The position numbers were made by a program, and so were the translations under genes. The notes beneath the pieces were generated by a model. It made no database searches. It was not told where the DNA came from and saw nothing but the letters and a program-made list of their open reading frames with translations. From Muribaculum sp. (lineage in GTDB: Bacteria; Bacillota; Clostridia; Lachnospirales; Lachnospiraceae), in contig JAMPHH010000050.1 in the NCBI GenBank assembly GCA_023663505.1, positions 1 through 24,663 of the forward strand: a DNA stretch of 24,663 nt, in the 5' to 3' direction. This document shows positions 7,200 to 15,142 of this stretch, piece by piece; the stretch's first letter is position 1, and every line of letters begins with the position of its first letter.

Positions 7200-7528
7200 A
7201 CATCCTCCCAAATCAGGTCTAAGCCTGTTATTTTCTCTTTGTATTTATAATCGTTCCGTAAGGGATTATATCTAAAAGATGGTTCTTTGATGTGTCCTTG
7301 ACAGCGCGACATATCGCCCTATTGATATATTATAATACAAGTTGTCCAAAATAGGAAGCCCCAATTTCTTAAATATTCCTGAATTTTTATTGAAGAATTG
7401 CAAAAATGGATTGCTTTTTTCCATATAAGGCTTATACTATAAGGTGTTTGGGGCATTTCCCGCAGTTAAAATTAAATCAAAAATTATTTTAAAAGTCAAC
7501 TTTGCACAGCGCAGAAATGAGGATTTCT
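7200..7528. other. Divergent intergenic region between rho and the PAP2 gene
   Basis: This 329-bp gap must hold the promoters of both flanking genes. On the minus strand TATTATAAT near 7329-7337 is a plausible -10 for rho, about 125 bp before its ATG, but no matching -35 is visible. On the plus strand a better promoter candidate lies at 7411-7438. No open reading frame or strong hairpin is supported. The long AT-rich rho leader would be a natural place for autoregulation, but no element is recognisable. Confidence 0.6.
7411..7438 (+). promoter_or_regulatory. Candidate promoter of the PAP2 gene
   Basis: TTGCTT (7411-7416), a 16-bp spacer and TATACT (7433-7438) on the plus strand. It would give a leader of about 85 nt. 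The GAGGA Shine-Dalgarno before ATG 7529 is within that leader. Confidence 0.5.
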
Positions 7529-8215
7529 ATGAAAAAATTTAAAAATCTATGGACAAAATATCATCATGCACTGCCTTTGATCATTTATGGCATTATCTAT
7601 TGGATCTGGTTCTGCTATCTGGAGAACACCGTGACGAAGCATTACCAGGTGATCCACATGCGGGTGGACGATTACATACCCTTCTGTGAGGTGTTTGTCA
7701 TCCCTTACTTTCTGTGGTTTGCCTATGTGTCCGTCACGGTGCTGTATCTTTTCTTTACTGATAAAAATGATTACTATCGCGCCTGTACGTTTCTCTTTAC
7801 CGGAATGACCATCTTCCTGATCGTGTCCACGCTCTTTCCGAATGGTCATGACCTGCGTTTGAGCGTCATGCCGAGAGACAATATCTTTACCCATATGGTA
7901 GCGTCGCTGTGGAAAACAGACACGCCCACCAACCTGTGGCCCAGCATCCATGTCTATAACTCACTGGCTGCCCACTTTGCCATCGCACACAATGAAAGGC
8001 TCGCCACAAGGAAGGGAATCCAAGCAGTCTCACTGCTTTTGGCGGTTTCCATTATCCTGTCCACGGTATTCATCAAACAGCACTCCGTGTTTGACGTGCT
8101 CACCGCATTCGCCTTGGCGGGCGTGATGTATGTGGTGGTATACCGCGTTGACCTGGTGCTCACGGTGCGCGCCGCATATCATCGCAGGAAGGCAAAGCCC
8201 CAGATCGTGCGCTGA
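7529..8215 (+). CDS. PAP2-superfamily integral membrane protein
   Basis: A 228-residue protein with about six membrane spans (near 14-30, 54-75, 85-103, 142-153, 165-181 and 190-206). The motif NLWPSIHV (135-142) matches the PSxH block of PAP2 lipid phosphatases and phosphotransferases, and the last block has His185 and Asp189 in KQHSVFD. The Arg of the classical SRx5H motif is Thr179 here (STVFIKQH), a form seen in the inositol-phosphotransferase-like (Aur1/PAP2_3) branch. The substrate is probably a lipid phosphate or diphosphate; it cannot be named. ATG 7529 is chosen because GAGGA lies 7 bp before it; in-frame TTG 7502 and ATG 7517 have worse context. It is one of two plus-strand genes and converges on the GT2 gene. 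Confidence 0.85.
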   Translation: MKKFKNLWTKYHHALPLIIYGIIYWIWFCYLENTVTKHYQVIHMRVDDYIPFCEVFVIPYFLWFAYVSVTVLYLFFTDKNDYYRACTFLFTGMTIFLIVSTLFPNGHDLRLSVMPRDNIFTHMVASLWKTDTPTNLWPSIHVYNSLAAHFAIAHNERLATRKGIQAVSLLLAVSIILSTVFIKQHSVFDVLTAFALAGVMYVVVYRVDLVLTVRAAYHRRKAKPQIVR

Positions 8216-8282
8216 CAAAGCATTGCGATTCAGCCCTTCACAGACACATAAGACCAAGCTTCCCTGACATGTCTCAAGTCCG

Positions 8283-9311
8283 TCAGTTAAACTTGAATAT
8301 CCTTTGGCAGACGAGATAGGCGTCCACGGAAATCTTGCGCCCGCCTCTGCCGGGCAGATTCATGGCGCCGCCCATAATGCCATGCCTCATATAGAAATAG
8401 AGCCCTTTGTCCTTATCCTTCAGATACCGCCAGAGGGCTTTCTTCATCTCCAAATGCTCCGGCGTGCCGGAACGGATCAAGAGCGCCGAGGACACAGTCA
8501 TGATGATCTCGAGATAATTCCTCATATACTGATACAGACGTTTATTCCTGTAAATCTCATACTTATGCCCCGCCAAAAAATCGATCATCAGCCGATTCAC
8601 CGTCAACTGCTGATCAATACGCCCGATCATCACGCTCTCGTTCACGGACTGATCTTCCCTTCCAATATAATAGCGATAGAAATTCACGTCCAGATAATAC
8701 ATATTTCTCACATAGGGCAGGGGTTCATACACATAGAGATTGTCCACATAAAATGTGTGCTCGGGAAGCTGCATGCCGCAATCCCGCAAAAGCTTGGTGC
8801 GAAAGATCACAGAGTGCATCAGAATATAATGCCCCTTGAGAAAATGTCGGCAGTCCCCCCAAGTAAACATTTCATTCTGGGGAAGACTATGCCTGTGATG
8901 CATGACCTTCTTGCGTCTCTCCCCCTCCTTCTCGTAGACAAAATTGCTGACGAGCATATCCAACATGGTATCGCCGCCGATCAGCTCCTTCAGCTTATCC
9001 AAGATCTCCAGATACGCCTCCTTCTTCACCCAATCGTCGCTGTCCACCACCTTGAAGTACAAGCCCGTGGCATTGGCGATCCCCGTATTCACCGCCGAAC
9101 CGTGTCCGCCGTTCTCCTTGTGTATCGCCTTTACGATGCCGGGATAATTGGCGGCGTACTCGTCCGCGATCTCCGCCGTCCTGTCCCTGTCAGACCCGTC
9201 ATCCACGATCAATATCTCCACATCCTCGCCGCCGACCAGAAGTGATTCCACGCATCTTCTCATATAATTCTCCGAATTATAGCACGGAACCGCTATTGAT
9301 AATAGTTTCAT
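8283..9311 (-). CDS. Family 2 glycosyltransferase
   Basis: A 342-residue soluble GT-A glycosyltransferase. The N-terminal LSIAVPCYNSENY, the nucleotide-binding DDGS (about 37-40) and the metal-binding DSDDW (about 92-96) place it in GT2. There are no clear membrane spans, so it is not of the polyprenyl-phosphate glycosyltransferase (CsbB/DPMS) type with C-terminal helices; it probably transfers a sugar to a lipid- or wall-linked acceptor at the cytoplasmic face. The start is ATG 9311; the GTG 3 bp upstream is less well placed relative to GGAGGAG. It is 168 bp from the 5'-nucleotidase gene and may have its own extended -10 promoter. Donor and acceptor are unknown. Confidence 0.88.
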   Translation of the reverse strand: MKLLSIAVPCYNSENYMRRCVESLLVGGEDVEILIVDDGSDRDRTAEIADEYAANYPGIVKAIHKENGGHGSAVNTGIANATGLYFKVVDSDDWVKKEAYLEILDKLKELIGGDTMLDMLVSNFVYEKEGERRKKVMHHRHSLPQNEMFTWGDCRHFLKGHYILMHSVIFRTKLLRDCGMQLPEHTFYVDNLYVYEPLPYVRNMYYLDVNFYRYYIGREDQSVNESVMIGRIDQQLTVNRLMIDFLAGHKYEIYRNKRLYQYMRNYLEIIMTVSSALLIRSGTPEHLEMKKALWRYLKDKDKGLYFYMRHGIMGGAMNLPGRGGRKISVDAYLVCQRIFKFN

Positions 9312-9378
9312 CACTGCTCCTCCTCAAAGCTATCTTTCCCAAATCTTCATTCCGGGCATTTGGGAATACGCCTGTTCC

Positions 9379-9387
9379 TATCATACC
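9379..9387 (-). promoter_or_regulatory. Extended -10 candidate for the GT2 gene
   Basis: The minus strand reads TGGTATGAT (TGn plus TATGAT), about 65 bp before ATG 9311. No convincing -35 is present. An imperfect hairpin (TTAGC with GCTAA, positions about 9446-9467) lies upstream but lacks a T-run, so it is not called a terminator. Confidence 0.35.
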
Positions 9388-9479
9388 AGTTCGGGGGCGA
9401 TTGTGGAATACCAAAAAAAGCTTTTGATTCTTAATTTTTTATTAGCATTTTCTAAAGAAGAAGCTAAATGTCCGTCAAC

Positions 9480-10448
9480 TCAGCTAGCGCAATCGCTTGA
9501 CAGCTCATCGGGACAGCCCTCCCCGCTCTTGCGGTAGGGTACTCTCGCCGCCGGAACCGCCTGCGCCGCACTCAGGGTATGAACCGACTGGTCGTCAAAA
9601 AATATCTGTGCGCCAAATGCCGCCAACACAGCCTTTTTCTCCAATCCACCCAAGAAAAAAGCCTCGTCCACCCGCACATTCCACGAGCGCAGGGTTCTGA
9701 TCACCCGCTCGTGGGCGGGAGCGCTTCTGGACGTCACTAGCGCCGTGCGAATGGGACACGCTTCCCCTTCCGCCTCCAACGATCTCTGAAGATCCGAGAG
9801 CTTCCTCAGGAAATTGGCAAAGGGTCCCTCCGCCAAGGGATTTCTCGCGTTCCTCTCCTCGTTTTCCTCGAAGGCATGAAGCCCCCTCGCCCTGAAGATC
9901 CGCTCTGACTCATCTGTAAACAGCACGGCGTCCCCGTCAAAGGCAATCCGTATCTGTGCAGGCTCTCCCTCCAAATCCGTCTGAAAGCTTCCTCCCTGCT
10001 CCGTGCAGATGATCCCCGCCGCGATGTTGCTGTCGATGGCATACTGCACATCCTCCTCACAGGCGGACAGATACAAATCCGTGTGAAATGCTTCCAGATA
10101 AGGCGCCAGAGACGCGCCGCTGACAAGCACCGCCCTGATAATGGGCAGCCTGTAATGTCTTATCGTGTTGAACACTCTAAGCGAGGTATCCGGACTGTTG
10201 TGGGACATGATAATGACCTCCACCAGCTCTTCCCCGCTCCGCCCATTCAGCGCAAGGAGCGAGCGGATCAGCCCAAAGCCCGGTCCCGGCGCAAGCGCCT
10301 CCTGCTCATGCTCGATCTGGTAGCGGCAATACGCCTCCACACCCTGTTTCTCGTAGATCTCATGCTCCTTGGTCAAGTCAAAAAGCGCCCTCGCCGAGAT
10401 TCCGATCACCATCTTATTCTGTTTTACACAAGCCTCTGAATGAGCCAT
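9480..10448 (-). CDS. Cytosolic 5'-nucleotidase (NT5C1-like)
   Basis: A 322-residue protein of the 5_nucleotid family related to eukaryotic cytosolic 5'-nucleotidase I, expected to dephosphorylate nucleoside monophosphates. Recognisable blocks are ISARALFDL near the N-terminus, RVFNTIRHYRLPIIRA, FHTDLYLSA, RIAFDGDAVLFTDESE, RTALVTSRSAPAHERVIRTL and FFLGGLEKK followed by IFFDDQ near the C-terminus. The acidic DGDAVLFTD and the final DDQ are the likely catalytic and metal-binding positions. No signal peptide. ATG 10448 is preceded by GAGAGGAG; the in-frame codon 45 bp upstream has no such site. It follows the DUF1653 gene by 86 bp and could share its promoter; a role in purine salvage is inference. 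Confidence 0.9.
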   Translation of the reverse strand: MAHSEACVKQNKMVIGISARALFDLTKEHEIYEKQGVEAYCRYQIEHEQEALAPGPGFGLIRSLLALNGRSGEELVEVIIMSHNSPDTSLRVFNTIRHYRLPIIRAVLVSGASLAPYLEAFHTDLYLSACEEDVQYAIDSNIAAGIICTEQGGSFQTDLEGEPAQIRIAFDGDAVLFTDESERIFRARGLHAFEENEERNARNPLAEGPFANFLRKLSDLQRSLEAEGEACPIRTALVTSRSAPAHERVIRTLRSWNVRVDEAFFLGGLEKKAVLAAFGAQIFFDDQSVHTLSAAQAVPAARVPYRKSGEGCPDELSSDCAS

Positions 10449-10534
10449 CAAACCACTCCTCTCTGCATACTCCGATGCTTGACATGACTTCAAGGGGTGC
10501 GGACTGACAGGCTCGTCAAACAGCGATTATCAGC

Positions 10535-11098
10535 TTAGCGAAGACGGTTGCACTCATACCTCTCCAACGTCAGCAGGCAGGATTTGAGCGAGGCGTATCT
10601 CGCCTCCGTCTCCCCGTCCGGCACCTCGATATCGCAAGCCACAGCCATGGTGGTGATCATATCGTCCGTGATGCGATGATGCAGGCCTGCCAGAATATTC
10701 AGCCGTTGTTCATAAGAGTCTGCGTCCAAAAACTCCAAGACCTGCGGGTCCAGATTCAACTGCTCCGTCTCCTCCTCGTCCGCCGTGTCCATTCCTGCCT
10801 CAGCCTCTGTTCCGGCCGCCGCCCGCCTTTGTGTATCAAGCTCCCGCTCCTTCTGCCTCTCCGGATTGTCGCTTTGAAGCTCAAAGCGATATCTTTGTGC
10901 CGCGTCAGGGTACTTCTCCCTATCCACCTCGCCAAGAAACATATCCATCGGTCTGGCATAGGTCTTAAAGTCTCCGTATAACGCTTGGTACACCACAAGC
11001 TGTTCGCCTGTCTCCGTGTGCTGCGCCACCGCGGTGATCTGGTATAGATCCCCCTTAAAGTGTTTATAGATTTCATTGGGTCTGGGAATAAATGACAT
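10535..11098 (-). CDS. DUF1653-domain protein
   Basis: A 187-residue cytoplasmic protein. Residues about 6-70 are a DUF1653 domain (RPNEIYKHFKGDLYQITAVA, then LVVYQALYG and TYARPMDMFLGEVDREKYP), a small beta-rich fold of unknown function common in Firmicutes. A charged, probably disordered linker (about 75-115, Arg/Glu/Ala-rich) leads to a C-terminal helical segment with no recognised domain. ATG 11098 is preceded by AAAGGAG. A good promoter lies at 11139-11167. The 86-bp gap to the nucleotidase gene has no strong terminator, so the two may be co-transcribed. Confidence 0.85.
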   Translation of the reverse strand: MSFIPRPNEIYKHFKGDLYQITAVAQHTETGEQLVVYQALYGDFKTYARPMDMFLGEVDREKYPDAAQRYRFELQSDNPERQKERELDTQRRAAAGTEAEAGMDTADEEETEQLNLDPQVLEFLDADSYEQRLNILAGLHHRITDDMITTMAVACDIEVPDGETEARYASLKSCLLTLERYECNRLR

Positions 11099-11138
11099 TT
11101 GCACAACTCCTTTCAACGCACTTTTCTTTTTACTAAAG

Positions 11139-11167
11139 AGTATACCCCTATTTCACGCAAATGTCAT
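11139..11167 (-). promoter_or_regulatory. Promoter of the DUF1653 gene
   Basis: ATGACA (11167-11162), a 17-bp spacer and TATACT (11144-11139) on the minus strand are close to the sigma-A consensus. The start site would be near 11132, about 35 nt before the ATG. Confidence 0.65.
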
Positions 11168-11191
11168 GCAAATCTTTAAAATATACCTCCC

Positions 11192-11584
11192 TCATACATT
11201 CAGGAAAACAAACGCGAAGGTGCAGCCCTCCTCGGGGGTGAGCCCTCGAAAATCCTCCGTGAGCCCATACAGCTCTCTCCTAAGCCCTGCCCGCTCCCCC
11301 TCCGTCATGCGGTCGATTCGGGCATGGTGAATGGTAAATGTATAGGCGCGGCTGCCGTCCTCGTCCACCACGCGGTTTAGCGTGACCCCACTGTTGTGAA
11401 AGCCCTTCTCTGACAGATATTCCCGTGTGTCGGAGAGAAGCTTGCCCTCCCGCTCCCTGTACCATTGCTCCTTTTCCTGATTCTGCAGATTCTCCTGCCC
11501 CCTCACGGTGCCCGCCGCGCAGAAGACAATGATACCGACCAGAGCCAACGTTATAGCTACAAAACCAATATTTTTCCTACTCAT
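11192..11584 (-). CDS. Small exported or membrane-anchored protein of unknown function
   Basis: A 130-residue protein I do not recognise by name. Residues 5-24 are a hydrophobic segment after a basic start (MSRKN), a signal peptide or single membrane anchor ending near AAGTVRGQ. The rest is soluble, charged and probably extracellular: a helical stretch (QNQEKEQWYREREGKLL) and an alpha/beta-like segment with GVTLNRVVDEDGSRAYTFTI. There is no lipobox. ATG 11584 has GGGAGG at 7-bp spacing. It lies 72 bp downstream of the YfhO gene and upstream of the DUF1653 promoter, so it may be co-transcribed with YfhO. Confidence 0.8.
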   Translation of the reverse strand: MSRKNIGFVAITLALVGIIVFCAAGTVRGQENLQNQEKEQWYREREGKLLSDTREYLSEKGFHNSGVTLNRVVDEDGSRAYTFTIHHARIDRMTEGERAGLRRELYGLTEDFRGLTPEEGCTFAFVFLNV

Positions 11585-11656
11585 ACAAATACCTCCCTAT
11601 CAGCTATCAATCTCTCTGATAAGAAGGTATCATATTTCCAGTCCATTAAATTTCCC

Positions 11657-14239
11657 TTAATGCTTCCTCGTTCTTTTTTTCCATATTAATATGCCAAAAA
11701 GCAGGATACTCACCACGCTGACCGCGATTCCCGCCCCCGCCCCATAAGGCGCGTAGCTCATGCGCAGCTCATGTTCCCCGGGCTCCAAGTCCAAGGCGAT
11801 GAATGTGCCTCCAAAAAGCTCCGGCTCCACCTCCCCGCCATTGACGCACACCTGCCACCCCTTCTCATAGGGAACCGAGAGAATCAGCCTTCCCGCCTCC
11901 TCTAACCGCAGTCTGCCGGAAATATGCGTGCTGTCATACTCCACCTCCTCCAAGGAAGCTTCCGAGAGCCTTGCCAGCACAGACCACAGGACTCCCTCGT
12001 CCAGACGATAGATATCCGCCTCGATATTCTCACTGGTATCGTCCTCGTCATTATTGCTGAGCGTGACCCGGGCTCCCGCGTCCAGATACCCGAGATACAG
12101 GACAGAGCCCTTCTTTAAGTCGCTAAAGCTCTGTTCATCAGGGCTGCCCCCGAGAGCCTTGACCTTCTTGGTGCCGGAGTCTGTGATTAGCCCGTAGTAA
12201 ATGCCATTGCCCGGCGCGCGGAATACCACGTTATCCCCCGCCTTCTCCCGCTCGCACTTGACAAAGAGCTGTTCCTCTATCCCCAGATCATGCACCATCT
12301 GATTCTGCAGACGCAGCCCGCTGTTCGCAAACCCTTCCGGCAGGTCATACCCCGTGGGCGCGACATAGCCGAAGGGCAGCGTGCATTCCGCCTGATACAG
12401 ACTGATATCGCCAGAGCTTCCATAGAGTCGATAGATACTGTTCTCATACTCCTCCGACTCCCCAAAAATGTATTTTACGTTTAACAGCGCGCCTGTAAAC
12501 GCCGTAGCTCCGTCATACCCGTAATAAACCTTGCTGTGGCGCATTCCGAGCCGCTCATATAGATCCATCACCGCAGAATTCATGGTGGACGAGAAAACGG
12601 ACGCGGTGGGATACCCTGCAAGGGTGCCGTCATTCTTGGTCTTTCGGGTGAACTTCTCCATGCGGTAAAAACCGTCCTCCTGCTCCCTCGTCCGCTCATA
12701 CATCGCCTTGTAATCCTCCTGATGCTCCAGATAGGCATCTCTGCTCACATTGCTGACACTGGTGGCGAAGGTGTTGATCCCCGTCTCGGCGACCATTGCC
12801 GTCAGCGCGACGATGCCGAGCCACATTCTCCACCGCTTTCTCTCATGGGTGTACATAATGTGCAGCACGGCTGCGTATATGGTCACAAACAGCAGTGTCA
12901 GCCACTCCACGCCAAGCATCACGTCCTCATGCTCCGCTAACTTCTCCACAAACAGCAGCGCGATGACAGCCCCGAGATAAACATGTATCACGCGCTCCTT
13001 CGCGCCCTTTCCCGAATCGTGCCACACATCACACGCGGCGTCATAGCACATGCTCAGCACCAGCAGAATATAGATAAACGATTGTCTGGCGGGAAGGGAA
13101 TCCGGATAATTCAAGCCATGCCAGATAAAATTCAAGACATTGGTGCTAAACCCGAGAAGCATAATCCCCGCAAGCGCCAACATACCAAAGCGTCTGCGCG
13201 CGGGCAGCTTGGAGTCGAGTGCATAGAACGGCACGTAGAGAAAGACCGCCGCGCCGCAATAGATGTTGGGCCAATGGTCCAACCCCTTCTCCACCGACAC
13301 CGCCACACAATGCCTCGCCAACATATCTATCACGGAGAAATAGCTCTCCACCTTGTCTGGAAAGTCAATGTCCCCAAAATCCGTCTCCATGATAGCGCAG
13401 ACCTCGGGAATCAATAGCGCCGCAGCCATACCCGCCGCCAGAAGCGAATACAAAGCAAACTGTCCGCAGGGCTTTAAATGCGCCGCAGCACGCCCTCCCC
13501 TCGTCGCATGCTTTGGGACGGGGTGTGGCTGTGTGCAGTATAAAAAGACAAAGTACAGCACCAGAAAAATGCATATCATTATTGAAATATAAAAATTGGT
13601 AAAGATTGACAAGCCCAATGTCACGCAGTATAATCCGCACCTTCCCTCCCTGACAAGACGCTCCAAGCCCATTACGACCATAGGGAGCAGTATCACACAG
13701 TCCAGCCACATAATATTCCAGTTATATGCCGCCAAGAATCCCGATAGTGCGTATGCCAACGAGAAGAACAGCGCTATATAGTCATTTTGCCAGAGCCCTT
13801 GTTTCCCGCCATCTGTGTCAAATCCTTCGCCTGTCACCTCCCCCGCTCTCGCCGTGCTTCGACTTTGCAGGTACAGGAACGCGGTCAGTCCGCACAGACC
13901 AAGCTTGACCACCACCATATAGGTGATGAATTCCATGATATGCGCCTCGGGCACAAGCAATCCAAGCCAGTGAACGGGGCTTGCCAGATAGTACACGTAC
14001 AACGCCAGAAAATTAGACCCGACTCCCACGTTCCACGTATAAGAGAGTCCCTGTCCTGATTTCACTGCCCGCACAAATTCGCTGAAAAAGGGCATATATT
14101 GATGATACAGGTCAGTGCTCAGAAAGCTTCTCCCGCCAAAGGGGTAGATTCCATTGATGGCAAAGATGACAAGCATGATCACTGTCGGCAGCAGGAAGGA
14201 AAGGATCTCCGCAACCTTGTACTTTTTGATTTTATTCAT
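11657..14239 (-). CDS. YfhO-family multispanning membrane protein (GT-C-like)
   Basis: An 860-residue membrane protein with many hydrophobic spans in its first two thirds (from about residue 10) and a final span near the C-terminus, separated by a soluble extracytoplasmic region of some 300 residues. The N-terminal pattern, a first span followed by a loop with STDLYHQYMPFF and later SYTWNVGVGSNF, is typical of YfhO/DUF YfhO proteins. Known members in Bacillus and Listeria transfer sugars from undecaprenyl-phosphate to lipoteichoic acid on the outer face of the membrane. A similar wall-glycan role is inferred. No CsbB-type polyprenyl glycosyltransferase is adjacent; the nearest GT2 (8283-9311) is soluble. 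ATG 14239 has a GGTGA site about 8 bp before it. Confidence 0.9.
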   Translation of the reverse strand: MNKIKKYKVAEILSFLLPTVIMLVIFAINGIYPFGGRSFLSTDLYHQYMPFFSEFVRAVKSGQGLSYTWNVGVGSNFLALYVYYLASPVHWLGLLVPEAHIMEFITYMVVVKLGLCGLTAFLYLQSRSTARAGEVTGEGFDTDGGKQGLWQNDYIALFFSLAYALSGFLAAYNWNIMWLDCVILLPMVVMGLERLVREGRCGLYCVTLGLSIFTNFYISIMICIFLVLYFVFLYCTQPHPVPKHATRGGRAAAHLKPCGQFALYSLLAAGMAAALLIPEVCAIMETDFGDIDFPDKVESYFSVIDMLARHCVAVSVEKGLDHWPNIYCGAAVFLYVPFYALDSKLPARRRFGMLALAGIMLLGFSTNVLNFIWHGLNYPDSLPARQSFIYILLVLSMCYDAACDVWHDSGKGAKERVIHVYLGAVIALLFVEKLAEHEDVMLGVEWLTLLFVTIYAAVLHIMYTHERKRWRMWLGIVALTAMVAETGINTFATSVSNVSRDAYLEHQEDYKAMYERTREQEDGFYRMEKFTRKTKNDGTLAGYPTASVFSSTMNSAVMDLYERLGMRHSKVYYGYDGATAFTGALLNVKYIFGESEEYENSIYRLYGSSGDISLYQAECTLPFGYVAPTGYDLPEGFANSGLRLQNQMVHDLGIEEQLFVKCEREKAGDNVVFRAPGNGIYYGLITDSGTKKVKALGGSPDEQSFSDLKKGSVLYLGYLDAGARVTLSNNDEDDTSENIEADIYRLDEGVLWSVLARLSEASLEEVEYDSTHISGRLRLEEAGRLILSVPYEKGWQVCVNGGEVEPELFGGTFIALDLEPGEHELRMSYAPYGAGAGIAVSVVSILLFGILIWKKRTRKH

Positions 14240-14329
14240 AAAATATCACCGCCATATATTATGTATTGTTAGCCGTAAAGCATTGTGCGCCGATTGACTC
14301 GACACTCACAGGGGACGAGTCCTTGGGCA

Positions 14330-14344
14330 TATAATATTGTAGCA
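14330..14344. promoter_or_regulatory. Back-to-back -10 elements between YfhO and the C26 hydrolase
   Basis: TATAAT reads on the plus strand at 14330-14335 and, immediately next to it, TGCTACAAT reads on the minus strand from 14344 to 14336. The first would serve the plus-strand hydrolase with a long leader of about 150 nt; the second is an extended -10 for YfhO. Neither has a good -35. A 6-bp inverted repeat GACTCG/CGAGTC (14296-14301, 14316-14321) lies beside them and could be an operator. Confidence 0.4.
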
Positions 14345-14363
14345 GCTCCCCTATTTGCGTCTT

Positions 14364-14464
14364 AGGAACCGTTCAGAAATAACTTTGCAAAAGTTATTTC
14401 TGGTTCCGGTAAATTGCGAAGCAATTTTCAGGAATTGTTAAAAAATCATTTTTTAACAATTCCT
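14364..14464. repeat. Element of three consecutive hairpins (MITE-like)
   Basis: Hairpin 1: 14374-14386 pairs perfectly with 14390-14402 (13 bp, 3-base loop), extended outward by GGAAC/GTTCC. Hairpin 2: AAATTGC/GCAATTT (14411-14417, 14421-14427) with loop GAA. Hairpin 3: 14431-14445 pairs perfectly with 14449-14463 (15 bp, 3-base loop). The two ends are also related: AGGAACCGTT at the left and AGGAATTGTT as the reverse complement of the right end. This combination of terminal similarity and compact hairpins is typical of small non-autonomous repeats. It lies in the leader of the C26 hydrolase gene and ends 28 bp before its ATG. It could also act as a transcription attenuator. Whether it recurs in the genome cannot be told here. 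Confidence 0.75.
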
Positions 14465-14491
14465 TACATATTATGATTGGGAGGACAATTT

Positions 14492-15142
14492 ATGCAGTCT
14501 AACAAGAAAATCGTTATCCTCGGACGCAAAAGGGACACTGCCAATTATGAGCGTTTCCTATTGGAAAACGGTCTTTTGCCTGTCACCACACTGAATCCCG
14601 GAGAGCTTTCCTCCTGCGGCGGGCTGCTGCTGCCCGGCGGCGGCGATATCACTCCGGCGTTCTTTGGCGAGAAGGACAAGGGCTCCCGAAATATCGACAC
14701 GGAGCTGGATATTCTCCAATTTCAAGCCTTGGAGCTTAGCATGCGATATCACTTGCCCGTCATTGGCATCTGTAAGGGTATGCAGCTTATCAATATCGCC
14801 TTCGGTGGAACGATTACACAGGATATGGCTGACAGCAGGCTGCACATACAATCGGACGGGGATATTTATCACCTCACCCGCATCGATAAGGACAGCTTTC
14901 TCCACAGGCTCTATGGCGACGAGATAATGGTCAATTCCGCCCACCATCAATGCCTGAATCGTATTGGCACAGGGCTCTTGGTCATTCAGCGAAGCACACG
15001 GGACGGCTGTCCCGAGGCGATCATGCATCGCACCATGCCTATCCTTGGGCTACAATGGCATCCCGAACGCTTAGACCCTGCCAAGACTACGCTGTCGGGG
15101 GCACCGCTTCTGTCCTTCTTTTCCCGCGACGAGCGGACTTAG
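14492..15142 (+). CDS. Class I glutamine amidotransferase-like hydrolase (peptidase C26, PuuD-like)
   Basis: A 216-residue protein of the gamma-glutamyl-gamma-aminobutyrate hydrolase family. The oxyanion strand LLLPGGGDITP (46-56) resembles PuuD, the nucleophile elbow GICKGMQL has Cys94, and the triad is completed by His190 and Glu192 in WHPER. It should cleave a gamma-glutamyl amide; the exact substrate is unknown. No signal peptide. ATG 14492 is preceded by GGGAGGA; the TTG 15 bp upstream overlaps that site. No polyamine genes are nearby to support a PuuD role. Its last 56 bp overlap the 3' end of the DUF2974 gene on the other strand. Confidence 0.88.
   Translation: MQSNKKIVILGRKRDTANYERFLLENGLLPVTTLNPGELSSCGGLLLPGGGDITPAFFGEKDKGSRNIDTELDILQFQALELSMRYHLPVIGICKGMQLINIAFGGTITQDMADSRLHIQSDGDIYHLTRIDKDSFLHRLYGDEIMVNSAHHQCLNRIGTGLLVIQRSTRDGCPEAIMHRTMPILGLQWHPERLDPAKTTLSGAPLLSFFSRDERT

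Noticed and set aside
7298..7325. Perfect TTGACA on the plus strand as promoter of the PAP2 gene
   Set aside because: At 16-17 bp spacing the -10 position reads TATTGA or ATTGAT, a poor match; the candidate at 7411-7438 is better and closer.
8263..8285. CTGAC/GTCAG hairpin as bidirectional terminator between PAP2 and GT2 genes
   Set aside because: The stem is only 5 bp and no T-run follows on either side.
8304..9245. Plus-strand open frame of 313 codons opposite the GT2 gene
   Set aside because: The minus strand shows clear GT2 motifs with a good start; the plus frame has no motif or start site.
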